Counted from the stretch's first letter, positions 1-8,106 are shown. The stretch is 19,291 bases of DNA from Sulfurimonas sp. (GCA_022712775.1 JAFLJZ010000013.1:1-19291), one strand, 5' to 3'. The notes: a model not told the origin generated them from the letters alone. Made by a program: numbers and translations.

Positions 1-293
1 TACTTAAGAACCTTAGTATTGCGTTAATTGAACATGGTAAAATTGAAACTACTGTTATTAAAGCTAAAGAATTACGTTCATATGTTGAAAAACTTATTAC
101 AGTTGCAACAAGAAATGATTCTAACGCTCACAGAACAGTATTCGCTGCGCTTCAAAGTAAAGAAGCTACAAAAACTTTAGTAAATGAGATTGCTCCTAAG
201 TACGTTGACCGTAATGGTGGATATACTAGAATCACTCGTACTAGAATCCGTCGTGGTGATGCTACGACTATGGCTTTTATAGAATTAGTATAA
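1..293 (+). CDS. rplQ: 50S ribosomal protein L17 (bL17), 3' part only
   Basis: The open frame enters from the left edge (first whole codon at base 3) and stops with TAA at 291-293, leaving about 96 residues. They match the body and C-terminus of bL17: a segment reading [15 protein letters not shown], then an [13 protein letters not shown] helix, an AHR motif, and the typical ending [16 protein letters not shown] followed by a short hydrophobic tail. bL17 is a large-subunit protein near the exit tunnel, and rplQ is normally the last gene of the alpha operon after rpoA, so the rest of that operon should lie to the left. The N-terminus is cut off by the window. Identification is very secure. Confidence 0.97.
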   Translation, partial: LKNLSIALIEHGKIETTVIKAKELRSYVEKLITVATRNDSNAHRTVFAALQSKEATKTLVNEIAPKYVDRNGGYTRITRTRIRRGDATTMAFIELV

Positions 294-304
294 TTGCTAA
301 ACTC

Positions 305-421
305 CTCTAGTTCCCAAGCTGTGCTTGGTAACTCATACATATATGTACCCCAAGGGAATTTCCTGCGGGGCACATTCCCAAGTCTAGGTGCCCCTTAAGG
401 GTAACAACTTGGGAACGAGAG
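305..421. repeat. Palindromic REP/MITE-like element between rplQ and the aldo/keto reductase gene
   Basis: The octamer TTCCCAAG occurs at 311-318 and 375-382. Its inverse CTTGGGAA occurs at 408-415, and with one mismatch (CTTGGTAA) at 324-331. These form two hairpins side by side: 309-318 with 324-333 around a 5-nt loop, and 375-382 with 408-415 around an inner GC-rich part that holds CCTTAAGG (393-400). The outer ends also pair, 305-318 with 408-421, at 13 of 14 positions. No T-run follows the right arm, so it does not look like a plain terminator. Related TTCCCAAG/CTTGGGAA palindromes are scattered through many bacterial genomes. The family is named by pattern recall, not by a search. Confidence 0.7.
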
Positions 422-469
422 TTACACCAAACCTTCCACATTCTAAAATACTTTAAGAGAGAATAATAA

Positions 470-1687
470 ATGAGTAATTTCGCATTTGGAACTTATAGAA
501 TCAGTGAGCATAACCCCCAACATCTTCAAGCATTAAAATTAGCGATAGAATCTGGAATCACCATGATTGATACTTCTTCGAATTATATGGATGGTTCAGC
601 TGAGAGAGCTATCGCTTTAGTTTTTAAAGACTACGATGAAGATATACTTGAAGATATAGAAGTTGTAACAAAATTTGGTTATATCCAAAATGAAAACATG
701 GCGAGACATAAGGAAAACCCTTTTGATGAAGTTGTTGAATATAGTGAAGACTGTTTTCACTCAATATCGCAAAGTTTTATAGAAGACCAGTTAGGTAGAT
801 CTTTGCAAAGACTTGAGATGGAATCACTTGATTGTTACCTTATTCATAATCCTGAGTATTATTTACTTGATGCTATAAATCGTGGTATATCTAAAGATGA
901 TAGGCTTGATGAGATGTACAAAAGATTATTTGATGCATTTATGGCTTTAGAATTAGCAGTACAAAATGGACATATTAAGTCCTATGGAATCAGCTCAAAT
1001 AGTTTTTCCAAACTTAGAAGTGATGAAGAATTTTTGCCTTACGATGATTTAATAACTTTAGCAGAAGATGCTGCTGGGGAGTTAGGAAATGAAAAACATA
1101 GTTTTACTACGATTCAACTCCCCATAAATCTTTTAGAAAAAGATGGGTTGAGATGTGCTTCATGGGCAAAAGAAAATGGACTAAGAGTATTGGTTAATAG
1201 ACCTTTAAATGCAGAGCATAAAGGTTTAATGTACAGACTTGCAGAGTATGATGAAAGTAGAGAGTATTATAATCATTTTAATGAACTTATGGATGTATGT
1301 GATAATGAATCTTTACGCCCTATGTTTAACCTATTAGAACAACTTGATGATACTAAGCATAAGTATGGTTGGATAGGGGATTATGACAGCTTCTTATATG
1401 CTGAAATTATTCCACATATGAGAAAAACTATCGAAGTTATTGACGATGAAAATAAAGAAATAATGTTAAACTATATTGATATGTTTTTAGCTGAATACAG
1501 AAAGATGGTTTCTTATGAATGTTCAAAGAGTACAAAAATTACTTTAAAAGAATCATTAGATGGTTGCTCTCTTTCTCTACAAGAATGTGCGATACGATTT
1601 TTAGACGAGCGAGAAAGTGTCGATTATATACTTGTCGGGATGCGAAAACCTAGTTATGTAAGTGAGATAATGTCTCTCTTAGACTAA
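470..1687 (+). CDS. Aldo/keto reductase family protein
   Basis: Predicted cytosolic NAD(P)H-dependent oxidoreductase with a TIM-barrel fold. The catalytic tetrad is visible: Asp34 and Tyr39 in DTSSNYMDGSAE, Lys68 in VVTKFG, and His126 in DCYLIHNPEY. An IKSYGISSNS strand (about 169-178) matches the family barrel core, and the last 40 residues (ALRFLDE-like helix, then DYILVGMRKPSYV) match the usual cofactor-binding end. At 405 residues it is longer than the usual 280-340. The extra length lies mostly around 75-100 and 245-350, where an acidic, Tyr-rich insertion sits before the C-terminal helices. The start is ATG 470 with an AAGAGAGA-type ribosome site at about 455-462. The substrate cannot be told from sequence. 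It has the same direction as the next three genes, but an 82-nt gap suggests separate transcription. Confidence 0.9.
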   Translation: MSNFAFGTYRISEHNPQHLQALKLAIESGITMIDTSSNYMDGSAERAIALVFKDYDEDILEDIEVVTKFGYIQNENMARHKENPFDEVVEYSEDCFHSISQSFIEDQLGRSLQRLEMESLDCYLIHNPEYYLLDAINRGISKDDRLDEMYKRLFDAFMALELAVQNGHIKSYGISSNSFSKLRSDEEFLPYDDLITLAEDAAGELGNEKHSFTTIQLPINLLEKDGLRCASWAKENGLRVLVNRPLNAEHKGLMYRLAEYDESREYYNHFNELMDVCDNESLRPMFNLLEQLDDTKHKYGWIGDYDSFLYAEIIPHMRKTIEVIDDENKEIMLNYIDMFLAEYRKMVSYECSKSTKITLKESLDGCSLSLQECAIRFLDERESVDYILVGMRKPSYVSEIMSLLD

Positions 1688-1711
1688 AAGAACTTACTTA
1701 GTTATATTTTT

Positions 1712-1738
1712 TATGACTTGTTAAGCGATTTTGTCATA
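1712..1738 (+). terminator. Possible weak terminator hairpin after the aldo/keto reductase gene
   Basis: TATGAC (1712-1717) pairs with GTCATA (1733-1738) around a 15-nt loop, followed by an AT-rich, T-heavy run. The stem is short and AT-rich, so this could be chance in a low-GC intergenic stretch. The same stretch could also carry a promoter for the next gene. Confidence 0.3.
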
Positions 1739-1769
1739 TTTTATATTATTAGAAAACAAAGGATAGAAA

Positions 1770-2045
1770 ATGATTCCATTTAGTGACGAAGAGTTAATGG
1801 ACCCGGTTAGAGCTGTAATAGATAAAGTTCGTCCATCTTTAGCTCTTGATGGTGGTGATATTGATTTCATAACAGTAAAAAACTCAAGTGTCTATGTACA
1901 ACTTAAAGGTGCGTGTATAGGTTGTGGAAGTAGTGGAAACACATTAAAATATGGTGTTGAAAGACAACTGAGAATGGAAATACACCCAGAACTATGTGTC
2001 ATCAATGTACCAATAGGTATGGAAAACGATATAGATAAATTATAG
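1770..2045 (+). CDS. NifU C-terminal-domain (Nfu-type) Fe-S cluster scaffold/carrier protein
   Basis: This 91-residue protein is essentially one Nfu domain. It has the hallmark LALDGGDIDF strand (24-33) and the CIGCGSSGNTLK motif carrying the cluster-binding Cys49 and Cys52. Nfu proteins form a bridging [4Fe-4S] cluster between two subunits and hand it to apo-enzymes in the cytosol. There is no IscU-like or ferredoxin-like part, so it is a stand-alone Nfu rather than full-length NifU. The start ATG 1770 has AAAGGA at 1758-1763. The gene heads a run with the TPR-like gene and murE, a neighbourhood I recall from Helicobacter pylori (HP1492-HP1494) and C. jejuni (about Cj1639-Cj1641). Confidence 0.93.
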   Translation: MIPFSDEELMDPVRAVIDKVRPSLALDGGDIDFITVKNSSVYVQLKGACIGCGSSGNTLKYGVERQLRMEIHPELCVINVPIGMENDIDKL

Positions 2046-2097
2046 CACCTAGCAACGGTGGTATCGGCATTTAGTGCCGCAAAAGAGAGTAGAAAAA

Positions 2098-2679
2098 ATG
2101 GTAAGTATGAGTAAATTTAAAACATTATCACAAGCAAAAGATAGCTTTTCTCAAGCTGATTATAAACAAGCTTTAGAGAAATTTGCTTATGTTTTACAAA
2201 ATTTCCCAAATTCTAAAGAAGCGTATAATGGCGCTATTCTTTCTGAAATGGCAATGAGTGGAGAGGGTGGAGCTGAGGCTTTATTTGATTACTATGAAAT
2301 ATTAAAAGAAGAAGACCAAGAAGTAGCAGATACTATCATGGGTGATATTTTGGAAAATATGGATGGTACACTTGAAAAGTTAGGTGAGATATTTGCTGAT
2401 CCTGTGCGTGAGAGAATTGAGCTTGAAGATGGAATCTTATATCAAGATTTTAAGTCTATTATTGATTCTGGTGAAAGCTTCAAAGATACTTTTGAAAATA
2501 TTATGTTTTCTACACGCGTGATTATCACCAAAAAAGATGATTTTCTTGATTTCTTAGATAACTTAATAGAACATGGATATACAGATATGGCCTTAACATA
2601 TTTAGAAAATGCACTTGGCGCGTATCCAGCGGATGAACCATTACGAAAACTACTTAAAAAATTATCAAAGGCTTCATAG
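2098..2679 (+). CDS. TPR-like conserved protein between nfu and murE
   Basis: A soluble, acidic, all-helical protein of about 193 residues with no signal peptide or membrane segment. The N-terminal part reads like a tetratricopeptide repeat pair: a helix with AKDSFSQADYKQALEKFAYVL, then NFPNSKEAYNGAILSEMAM. A second helical pair at the C-terminus (HGYTDMALTYLENALGAYPADEPLRKLLKKL) has the same spacing. TPR folds usually mediate protein binding, and no catalytic motif is visible. I chose ATG 2098, which has AGAGAG about 8 nt upstream. GTG 2074 and ATG 2107 are in-frame alternatives. Its stop at 2677-2679 directly abuts the murE start, so the two are probably translationally coupled. A link to the cell envelope or to Fe-S assembly is suggested only by position. 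Confidence 0.8.
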   Translation: MVSMSKFKTLSQAKDSFSQADYKQALEKFAYVLQNFPNSKEAYNGAILSEMAMSGEGGAEALFDYYEILKEEDQEVADTIMGDILENMDGTLEKLGEIFADPVRERIELEDGILYQDFKSIIDSGESFKDTFENIMFSTRVIITKKDDFLDFLDNLIEHGYTDMALTYLENALGAYPADEPLRKLLKKLSKAS

Positions 2680-3972
2680 TTGAAAATAGAGTTACCAAAT
2701 CAAGCGTATAAATATGTCAGTGAAAATTCAGTAGACTGCGATGAAAATACAGCCTTTGTTTTAACAACACAAAATGAAAAATATCTTCAAAATGCAAAAG
2801 ACAATAATGCTCACTCAATTATAAAAGTAGAGGAGATAAGTGAACTTTTTGGACTTGATAGAATAAAAATAATTGGTATCACTGGAACAAATGGAAAGAC
2901 TACAACTGCGAGTGCTATTTATTCATTTCTTTTAGACCTTGGATACAAATGTGCTATGCAAGGCACGCGTGGTTTGTTTATGAATGACGAAATAGCCGAA
3001 GGAAAAACACTTACAACACCTTCTGTTTTAAATACATATAAACATATTTATCAAGCTGTAAGTGCAGAATGTGAATTTTTTATAATGGAAGTAAGCTCGC
3101 ATGCTATTGCTCAAAAAAGGATAGAGGGCATTAGTTTCGAGTTAAAAATTCTAACAAACATTACACAAGACCATTTGGATTATCATAAAACATTAGGTGA
3201 GTATATAGCAGTTAAAAATAGCTTTTTTCAAGATGCGGGGAAAAAACTTATCAATAGAGATGAAGATAGGGCATCTTTTAATATGAAAAATGCATTTAGT
3301 TATTCTATTGAAAATCCATCTACATATAGACTTATGGCGTATTCACTTAACAATGCAACAAGTGGAATCATACAGCACTTTAAAGATATAGTCCCATTTA
3401 CTGCTTCTCTTCATGGCTTTTTTAATCTCTATAATCTTATGGCAGCAATTTCTGCTGTTCATTTAGTAACAGATAAAACTCTTGAAGAAATTGCAGAAGT
3501 GGTTGATAATTTTGCAGGTGTGAGTGGAAGAATGGAACAAGTTTGCACACTTCCAAATGTTATAGTAGATTTTGCACATACTCCAGATGGGATGCAACAA
3601 GTTTTAAATGCACTTAAAGAGAAAGAACTTTTAGTTGTTTTTGGAGCTGGTGGAGATAGAGATAAGTCAAAGCGTCCTTTAATGGGTAGAGTAGCCGCTT
3701 CTTTAGCAAAAAAGACATATATTACAAGTGATAACCCTCGTAATGAAGATCCTGAATTAATTATAGAAGATATTCTTAGTGGAATCACAGATAGAACAAA
3801 TGTGACTGTTGAATTAAACAGAAGAAAAGCTATTGAAATGGCACTTGATGACCAAGAAGAAAATGAAGTCGTTGTAATTCTTGGAAAAGGTGATGAAGAA
3901 TATCAGATTATTTATGATGAAAAATTCCCTTTTGATGATAGAGAAGTCGTTAGAGAGCTACTAAATATTTAA
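2680..3972 (+). CDS. murE: UDP-N-acetylmuramoyl-L-alanyl-D-glutamate--2,6-diaminopimelate ligase
   Basis: Cytosolic ATP-dependent Mur ligase that adds meso-diaminopimelate to UDP-MurNAc-L-Ala-D-Glu. Motifs in order: P-loop GITGTNGKTTT (66-76, Lys73); TTPSVL (112-117); MEVSSHAIAQKRIEG (136-150); NITQDHLDYH (160-169), with the probable carbamylated Lys179 after it; LHGFFNLYNLMAA (244-256); GVSGRMEQV (280-288); VDFAHTPDGM (296-305); FGAGGDRDKSKRP (321-333); and DNPRNEDP (351-358), the DNPR box typical of diaminopimelate rather than lysine enzymes. At 430 residues it is shorter than the E. coli enzyme (about 495) because the N-terminal domain is reduced. The start is TTG 2680 with AAAGG at 2667-2671. 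The stop overlaps the stop of the opposing gene by 4 nt. Confidence 0.96.
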   Translation: MKIELPNQAYKYVSENSVDCDENTAFVLTTQNEKYLQNAKDNNAHSIIKVEEISELFGLDRIKIIGITGTNGKTTTASAIYSFLLDLGYKCAMQGTRGLFMNDEIAEGKTLTTPSVLNTYKHIYQAVSAECEFFIMEVSSHAIAQKRIEGISFELKILTNITQDHLDYHKTLGEYIAVKNSFFQDAGKKLINRDEDRASFNMKNAFSYSIENPSTYRLMAYSLNNATSGIIQHFKDIVPFTASLHGFFNLYNLMAAISAVHLVTDKTLEEIAEVVDNFAGVSGRMEQVCTLPNVIVDFAHTPDGMQQVLNALKEKELLVVFGAGGDRDKSKRPLMGRVAASLAKKTYITSDNPRNEDPELIIEDILSGITDRTNVTVELNRRKAIEMALDDQEENEVVVILGKGDEEYQIIYDEKFPFDDREVVRELLNI

Positions 3973-5495
3973 TTGAGTAGCTTTGTTTTTAGTGCAAATA
4001 TATTTTTACTATTTATATTGTCTAGCTTTAATTGATTTAGTTTAAATACTAAACCACTCTCTTGTATCTCTTTAGAAAATTTAAGGGTTTTCATATCTAT
4101 TTTTAGTTTCTTATCACTTAACATTAAAAAGTTATATGCTTCAAGTCTAAAAATTGGTTTTTCTTTGTAACTTCTTTGTATCGTATTAACAATCTTTTTT
4201 ATAATTTCATCACCTTGCTTCCATCCAAATTTATCAGTATAGTGTGTGAAATTTTCTATTAAAAATGAATAAGCATAATTATATGTTTTATTCTTTTTGT
4301 TGTTAGCTAGTACAATTTCAAGGTATCTTATATTGTTAACTGTAGTAAGTGGATCTTTAAAAAAGTAAGCAAACCTTTGTTCTTCTAGTTTATTTACAGG
4401 TAGTTGATTTATATTTTCATCTAATTTAACATCCTTGAGTGCTCGTAAAGCACTATCTACAACATCTGGATGAAACTGAGTGCCTTTACACTCTTCAAGC
4501 TCTTTGAACGCATCCTCTAAACTTTTTTCATCTTTATATATACGATTTGTAGTCATTGCATCAAAAGCATCTGCAACCATCATAATTCGAGAAAGTTCTG
4601 GAATTTCATCACCCTTTAAGCTATGAGGGTAGCCTTGTCCATCGTATCTTTCGTGATGAGCAAGCATTATATGAGCTAAATCTTCATACATTGGAATTTT
4701 ATTGAGGAGTTCATATCCAAAATTCACATGTTCTTTAATCATCTTATATTCAAAATCATTCAATGCTTCTGGTTTGAGTAAGATTGAATCGGCAATAACT
4801 ACCTTACCTATATCGTGTAGCATCGCTGCTTGGTATAGTTTTTCACAATCCTCTTGGGAGTAATCCATCTCCTGCGCAATTATCTTAGAATATTCTGCTA
4901 CACGTTTAGAGTGACCAGCTGTATACGCATCTCTACGGTCTATCATATCTACGAAAGAGTAGATAGTTTTTTTATAGTTATATATCTGAAACTCTTGAAG
5001 TTTTCTTTCATGCTTTATTGATTCTTGGAGTTCTGCTGTTCTCTCTTCAACCTTAATTATAAGGCTTTGTTTAAAGTCTTCTTCTACTTTTAGTGCATTT
5101 ATTTTTCTGGCGCTTTTATAAAGTGTGTTTTTTATTTGCTCAAAATCAATAGGTTTAAGAATATACCCACTAACCCCTATTTGAATAGATTCTATAAAGT
5201 AATCACTCTTCGCATAGGCGGATATAATTATAATTTCTTGGAATTCATTTATCTCAAGTATTTTACGACTCATCTCAAGACCATCCATTACAGGCATAGA
5301 TATATCAGTTATTACAATATCGTAAGGGTTTGATTTATAGAGCTCTAAAGCAATTTGTCCATTTTGGGCAATATCTACATGATTAAACAATCTATTGAGA
5401 TATCTTCCCATCTCTAAACGGATACTTTCATCATCCTCTACATAGATAACATTGAGTGTATTTGTAAGGTTTTTTAATATTTTAATATCTATCAT
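3969..5495 (-). CDS. Response regulator with HD-GYP phosphodiesterase domain and degenerate GGDEF domain
   Basis: Predicted cytosolic cyclic-di-GMP phosphodiesterase of 508 residues. A REC domain (about 13-125) has acidic Glu20-Asp21-Asp22, phosphoacceptor Asp64, Ser92 and Lys114. A coiled linker (about 132-175) follows. The HD-GYP domain (about 176-355) shows HDIGK (His227, Asp228) and HHERYDGQGYP (280-290), so the metal and GYP residues are intact. The C-terminal 130 residues look like a decayed GGDEF domain: DPLTTVNNIRYLE (381-393) and a GWKQGDE stretch (424-430) match the family, but the signature after Arg450 reads LEAYNF instead of LGGDEF. That part therefore probably cannot make cyclic-di-GMP and may bind nucleotide or protein. 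The start overlaps the stop of the upstream regulator gene (TAATG), which implies coupled translation. It is last in the six-gene run. Confidence 0.92.
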   Translation of the reverse strand: MIDIKILKNLTNTLNVIYVEDDESIRLEMGRYLNRLFNHVDIAQNGQIALELYKSNPYDIVITDISMPVMDGLEMSRKILEINEFQEIIIISAYAKSDYFIESIQIGVSGYILKPIDFEQIKNTLYKSARKINALKVEEDFKQSLIIKVEERTAELQESIKHERKLQEFQIYNYKKTIYSFVDMIDRRDAYTAGHSKRVAEYSKIIAQEMDYSQEDCEKLYQAAMLHDIGKVVIADSILLKPEALNDFEYKMIKEHVNFGYELLNKIPMYEDLAHIMLAHHERYDGQGYPHSLKGDEIPELSRIMMVADAFDAMTTNRIYKDEKSLEDAFKELEECKGTQFHPDVVDSALRALKDVKLDENINQLPVNKLEEQRFAYFFKDPLTTVNNIRYLEIVLANNKKNKTYNYAYSFLIENFTHYTDKFGWKQGDEIIKKIVNTIQRSYKEKPIFRLEAYNFLMLSDKKLKIDMKTLKFSKEIQESGLVFKLNQLKLDNINSKNIFALKTKLLN

Positions 5496-5899
5496 TATAT
5501 TTTCTTTTTGAGTAATTTATCCTCTAACATCTCTAGCTCTTGAAGAAAATCCATAAGTAGAATGGGTTTGTTCATATAAGAATCACATATAGCTTCTGAC
5601 ATATCAACATCACTATCTGAAGCGGTCATTACCATAAGGGTTGTTTCTTTGTTGAGTTGATGAATCTCTTTTAGCATTTCACGACCATTCATTTTGGGCA
5701 TTTTTAAATCACTTATAACAAAATCATACTTGTGCTTTTTGAATAATTCTAATCCTTCTTGACCGTTTGATGCACTGTCTACATTTGTAAATATTCTTTG
5801 TAAGAACAAAAGTGTTTCTTCTCTAAGTTCATTCTCATCTTCTACATATAAAACTTTAATATTAAGAAAAGAGTTATGAAGTGTTTGTATAGTTTTCAT
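5495..5899 (-). CDS. Single-domain response regulator (CheY-like receiver)
   Basis: This 134-residue protein is only a receiver domain: acidic pocket at Glu20-Asp21, phosphoacceptor Asp64 in VISDLKMP, Thr92 in MVMTAS, and Lys111 in MNKP. It has no DNA-binding or enzymatic output. It resembles the receiver of the next gene closely: the stretch around residues 11-72 lines up without gaps, with Asp64 at the same number in both, and 29 of 62 residues agree by hand count. The two probably arose by duplication and likely take phosphate from the same kinase encoded just upstream. The gap to the kinase gene is 2 nt. Possible roles are a phosphate sink or a shuttle between the kinase and the HD-GYP protein. 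That is inference. Confidence 0.92.
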   Translation of the reverse strand: MKTIQTLHNSFLNIKVLYVEDENELREETLLFLQRIFTNVDSASNGQEGLELFKKHKYDFVISDLKMPKMNGREMLKEIHQLNKETTLMVMTASDSDVDMSEAICDSYMNKPILLMDFLQELEMLEDKLLKKKI

Positions 5900-5901
5900 A
5901 A

Positions 5902-7290
5902 TTATTTACTCTCCTTTGGAAGTAGTATGTCAAAGCATACACCGCTGTTATCTTGGTTAGTGGCTTTTATACTACCATGAAGATGCTTATCAATTATTGT
6001 TTTACTCATATATAGACCTAATCCAGTCCCAACCTTTTCATCTTTTGTAGAAAAATAAGGATCATATATTTTTGAGATTATAGCCTCATCTATTCCTTTA
6101 CCATTGTCACATATTGATATTTTAACATAATTATTATCTTCGCTTGTTTTTACAGAAATAGCAGCATTTTCAATCTTATTTTCAAGTAGTGCCTCTTTCG
6201 CATTTTTTAGTATATTTATAAGAACTTGTAGAAGTTCTCTTGAATAAATTAAAATAGGTGTCTCAGATTCATATACCTTTTTTAAATCAATATTATTGTT
6301 CATTAAACTTTTACTAATAATACTAAAGTTTTCTTCTAGAATATCATTGACCAAAACAAGCTCTTTTTTCTTATTTGGTTTAAAAAAGTTTTTAAAGTCA
6401 TCGATTGTTTTAGATAGGTGCGCAGTTTGTTGAAGTGTTTTTGTGGCATTTTTTCGGATACTTTCTTCATTCATTTCATCGAGTTCAACATCAAGGATCA
6501 TATTATTGGCAATCATTGAGATAACTGTAATTGGCTGACGCCATTGGTGCGCAATCATACTAATCATTTCACCCATTGCAGCGTGTCGTGATTGAGCAAT
6601 CATCATATCTTCTTTTTTTTGTAAATTTATCATCATACTATTATATTCTTTAGCTAGTGTGCCTATCTCATCATCACTAACTTGTTTGAGTATATTTTTA
6701 GAGATACCTTTAGATGTCCCTTGAATAGTAGTTAAAAGATTTTGGATTGGATTTAAAATAACAGAATCTATAAGGATGTATAGAATAATAATTAAAAAGA
6801 TAGCTAAGAGTACACTAGCCACTACATGTGTACTTAAATCATAAAATAGCTCTTCTTGATAAAACTTATAGGTAATGTAGATTTTTACATCACCTATAAT
6901 CTCATTATCACGAACTACACTACTTGAAAGCTCTAAGTATTTCCCTTGTACGTCTTGCTTAAAATCAACACTTCTCCATTGTTCATCACGTTTTTTACCT
7001 ACATAAAGACCACCATCTCCATTTACAACAACTGCGTATAAACGTTTGTCTAACATCTCAGTTTCTAGTATAGTGTTTACCCAGATAGAATCTATTTCCC
7101 ATAGAGGGACTATAAGATTCTGATTAAGTCGAATTATTGTTCTATTTAGCTTATTTTGGAGAACTACATCCATACCATCTACCTTACTATAATAATTGTA
7201 GGTTGAAAAAATTGCAGTGAAAACTGTGATTGCAATAATAAGCAATAAAATTATTTTAAGTTTTATCTTTTTATTAATTATACTAAACAT
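5902..7290 (-). CDS. Membrane-bound sensor histidine kinase
   Basis: A 462-residue inner-membrane kinase. Membrane segment 1 is at about 11-29. A periplasmic sensor domain follows (about 31-155), with a VPLWEIDSIWV stretch of the kind seen in Cache-like sensors. Segment 2 is at about 156-178, then a HAMP linker (about 178-230, DDEIGTLAKEYNSM). The dimerisation helix carries MIAHQWRQPI with phosphoacceptor His248. The ATPase domain shows the N box around Asn363 (LINILKNAKEAL), DNGKGI (395-400), YDPYFSTK (409-416) and GTGLGLYMSK (421-430), all apparently intact. It lies 6 nt after a solute-binding protein gene and 2 nt before a receiver gene. Its sensor domain may respond to ligand-loaded binding proteins or directly to a small molecule. 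The ligand is unknown. Confidence 0.94.
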   Translation of the reverse strand: MFSIINKKIKLKIILLLIIAITVFTAIFSTYNYYSKVDGMDVVLQNKLNRTIIRLNQNLIVPLWEIDSIWVNTILETEMLDKRLYAVVVNGDGGLYVGKKRDEQWRSVDFKQDVQGKYLELSSSVVRDNEIIGDVKIYITYKFYQEELFYDLSTHVVASVLLAIFLIIILYILIDSVILNPIQNLLTTIQGTSKGISKNILKQVSDDEIGTLAKEYNSMMINLQKKEDMMIAQSRHAAMGEMISMIAHQWRQPITVISMIANNMILDVELDEMNEESIRKNATKTLQQTAHLSKTIDDFKNFFKPNKKKELVLVNDILEENFSIISKSLMNNNIDLKKVYESETPILIYSRELLQVLINILKNAKEALLENKIENAAISVKTSEDNNYVKISICDNGKGIDEAIISKIYDPYFSTKDEKVGTGLGLYMSKTIIDKHLHGSIKATNQDNSGVCFDILLPKESK

Positions 7291-7296
7291 AATTCT

Positions 7297-8106
7297 TTAC
7301 TCCTCTATCTTGTACATCTGTTTAAAACGATTAAGATTGTTAAACCAGCTATCTGGTATATCTTCATCAAGGTAGTATTTTCTTAATATATTCATATATA
7401 TTCCATTTTCTATAATGGTTGTTAAGGCTTTATTATATTGATTTTTTATAAAATCTATATTGGGTAAGTCTTCGCTGAGCATGATGGCAATTGGGTAGGA
7501 TGATTTTAAAAATGCAATCTCTATAAAATTATTTTTTTCTTTAGAAAATAAATTATTAAGTATTTGCTTAGCTACCAGTTCTATCTCTATAAGCATATCA
7601 ATACGTCCAAGTTTGAGTTTTCTAAAAAGTGCTTCTTGTGTATAGCTCTCTTCAAATAAAACACCATGCTTTTGAAAATATGCATGATCTACAACAGTTC
7701 CCTTTAATATTCCGATTTTGAAACCTTTTAAATCTTCAATAGAACGAAAAGTCAACTTTTTTTTATGATTTGGTGCATAGTAATACATAGATACATGGTA
7801 TATAGCTATGGGAATGATAGCTCCAAAGTCTTGGTTATTTATATAAAATGATGGATTACCTAAGTCATTGTTTGTATCATCTTCTATAAGTCTTGAAAGA
7901 GGTTTAAACTTAATGACACTCTTTAATTTAGCTACCTTAGACATCTCATAAATTATCTCGCCTGCCATACCATCATGTGGAAGCCCTTTAGACCAAAAAG
8001 GGGGAGCCTCATTAGCCTCTAGTACAATAGTATCCTCACCCAACTCTTGGGAGTTAAGTAAAGAAACAAAAATAAAAAGCAAGAGAAGAAGACTTTTATA
8101 AAACAT
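7297..8106 (-). CDS. Periplasmic solute-binding protein, family 3 type (nearest the kinase gene)
   Basis: A 269-residue protein with a clear signal peptide (hydrophobic 6-17, likely cut near LNS-Q20). The mature part resembles bacterial extracellular solute-binding family 3: an opening strand IVLEANEAPPFW, GEIIYEMSKVA, a middle IEDLKGFKIGILKGT (the lobe-crossing strand and phosphate- or carboxylate-binding turn seen in the family), LKLGRIDMLIE, and a C-terminal helix ending in NILRKYYLDEDIPDSW. Members bind polar amino acids or other small molecules in the periplasm. No permease or ATPase gene is nearby, and the next gene (6-nt gap) is a histidine kinase, so a sensory role is more likely than transport. 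It is not lipidated by sequence. The ligand cannot be predicted. Confidence 0.86.
   Translation of the reverse strand: MFYKSLLLLLFIFVSLLNSQELGEDTIVLEANEAPPFWSKGLPHDGMAGEIIYEMSKVAKLKSVIKFKPLSRLIEDDTNNDLGNPSFYINNQDFGAIIPIAIYHVSMYYYAPNHKKKLTFRSIEDLKGFKIGILKGTVVDHAYFQKHGVLFEESYTQEALFRKLKLGRIDMLIEIELVAKQILNNLFSKEKNNFIEIAFLKSSYPIAIMLSEDLPNIDFIKNQYNKALTTIIENGIYMNILRKYYLDEDIPDSWFNNLNRFKQMYKIEE

Noticed and set aside
152..373. Minus-strand open frame of 73 codons across the end of rplQ and the palindromic repeat
   Set aside because: It overlaps rplQ on the opposite strand, and its remaining part is just the repeat read through; no ribosome site.
2046..2078. Small hairpins CACC/GGTG and GGCAT/GTGCC between the Nfu and TPR-like genes, as an attenuator or riboswitch
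   Set aside because: Stems of 4-5 bp with no T-run and no known aptamer pattern; too weak to call.
2074..2097. GTG 2074 as the start of the TPR-like protein
   Set aside because: ATG 2098 has a better-placed purine-rich ribosome site, and the extra eight residues look like read-through of the small hairpins in the intergenic stretch.
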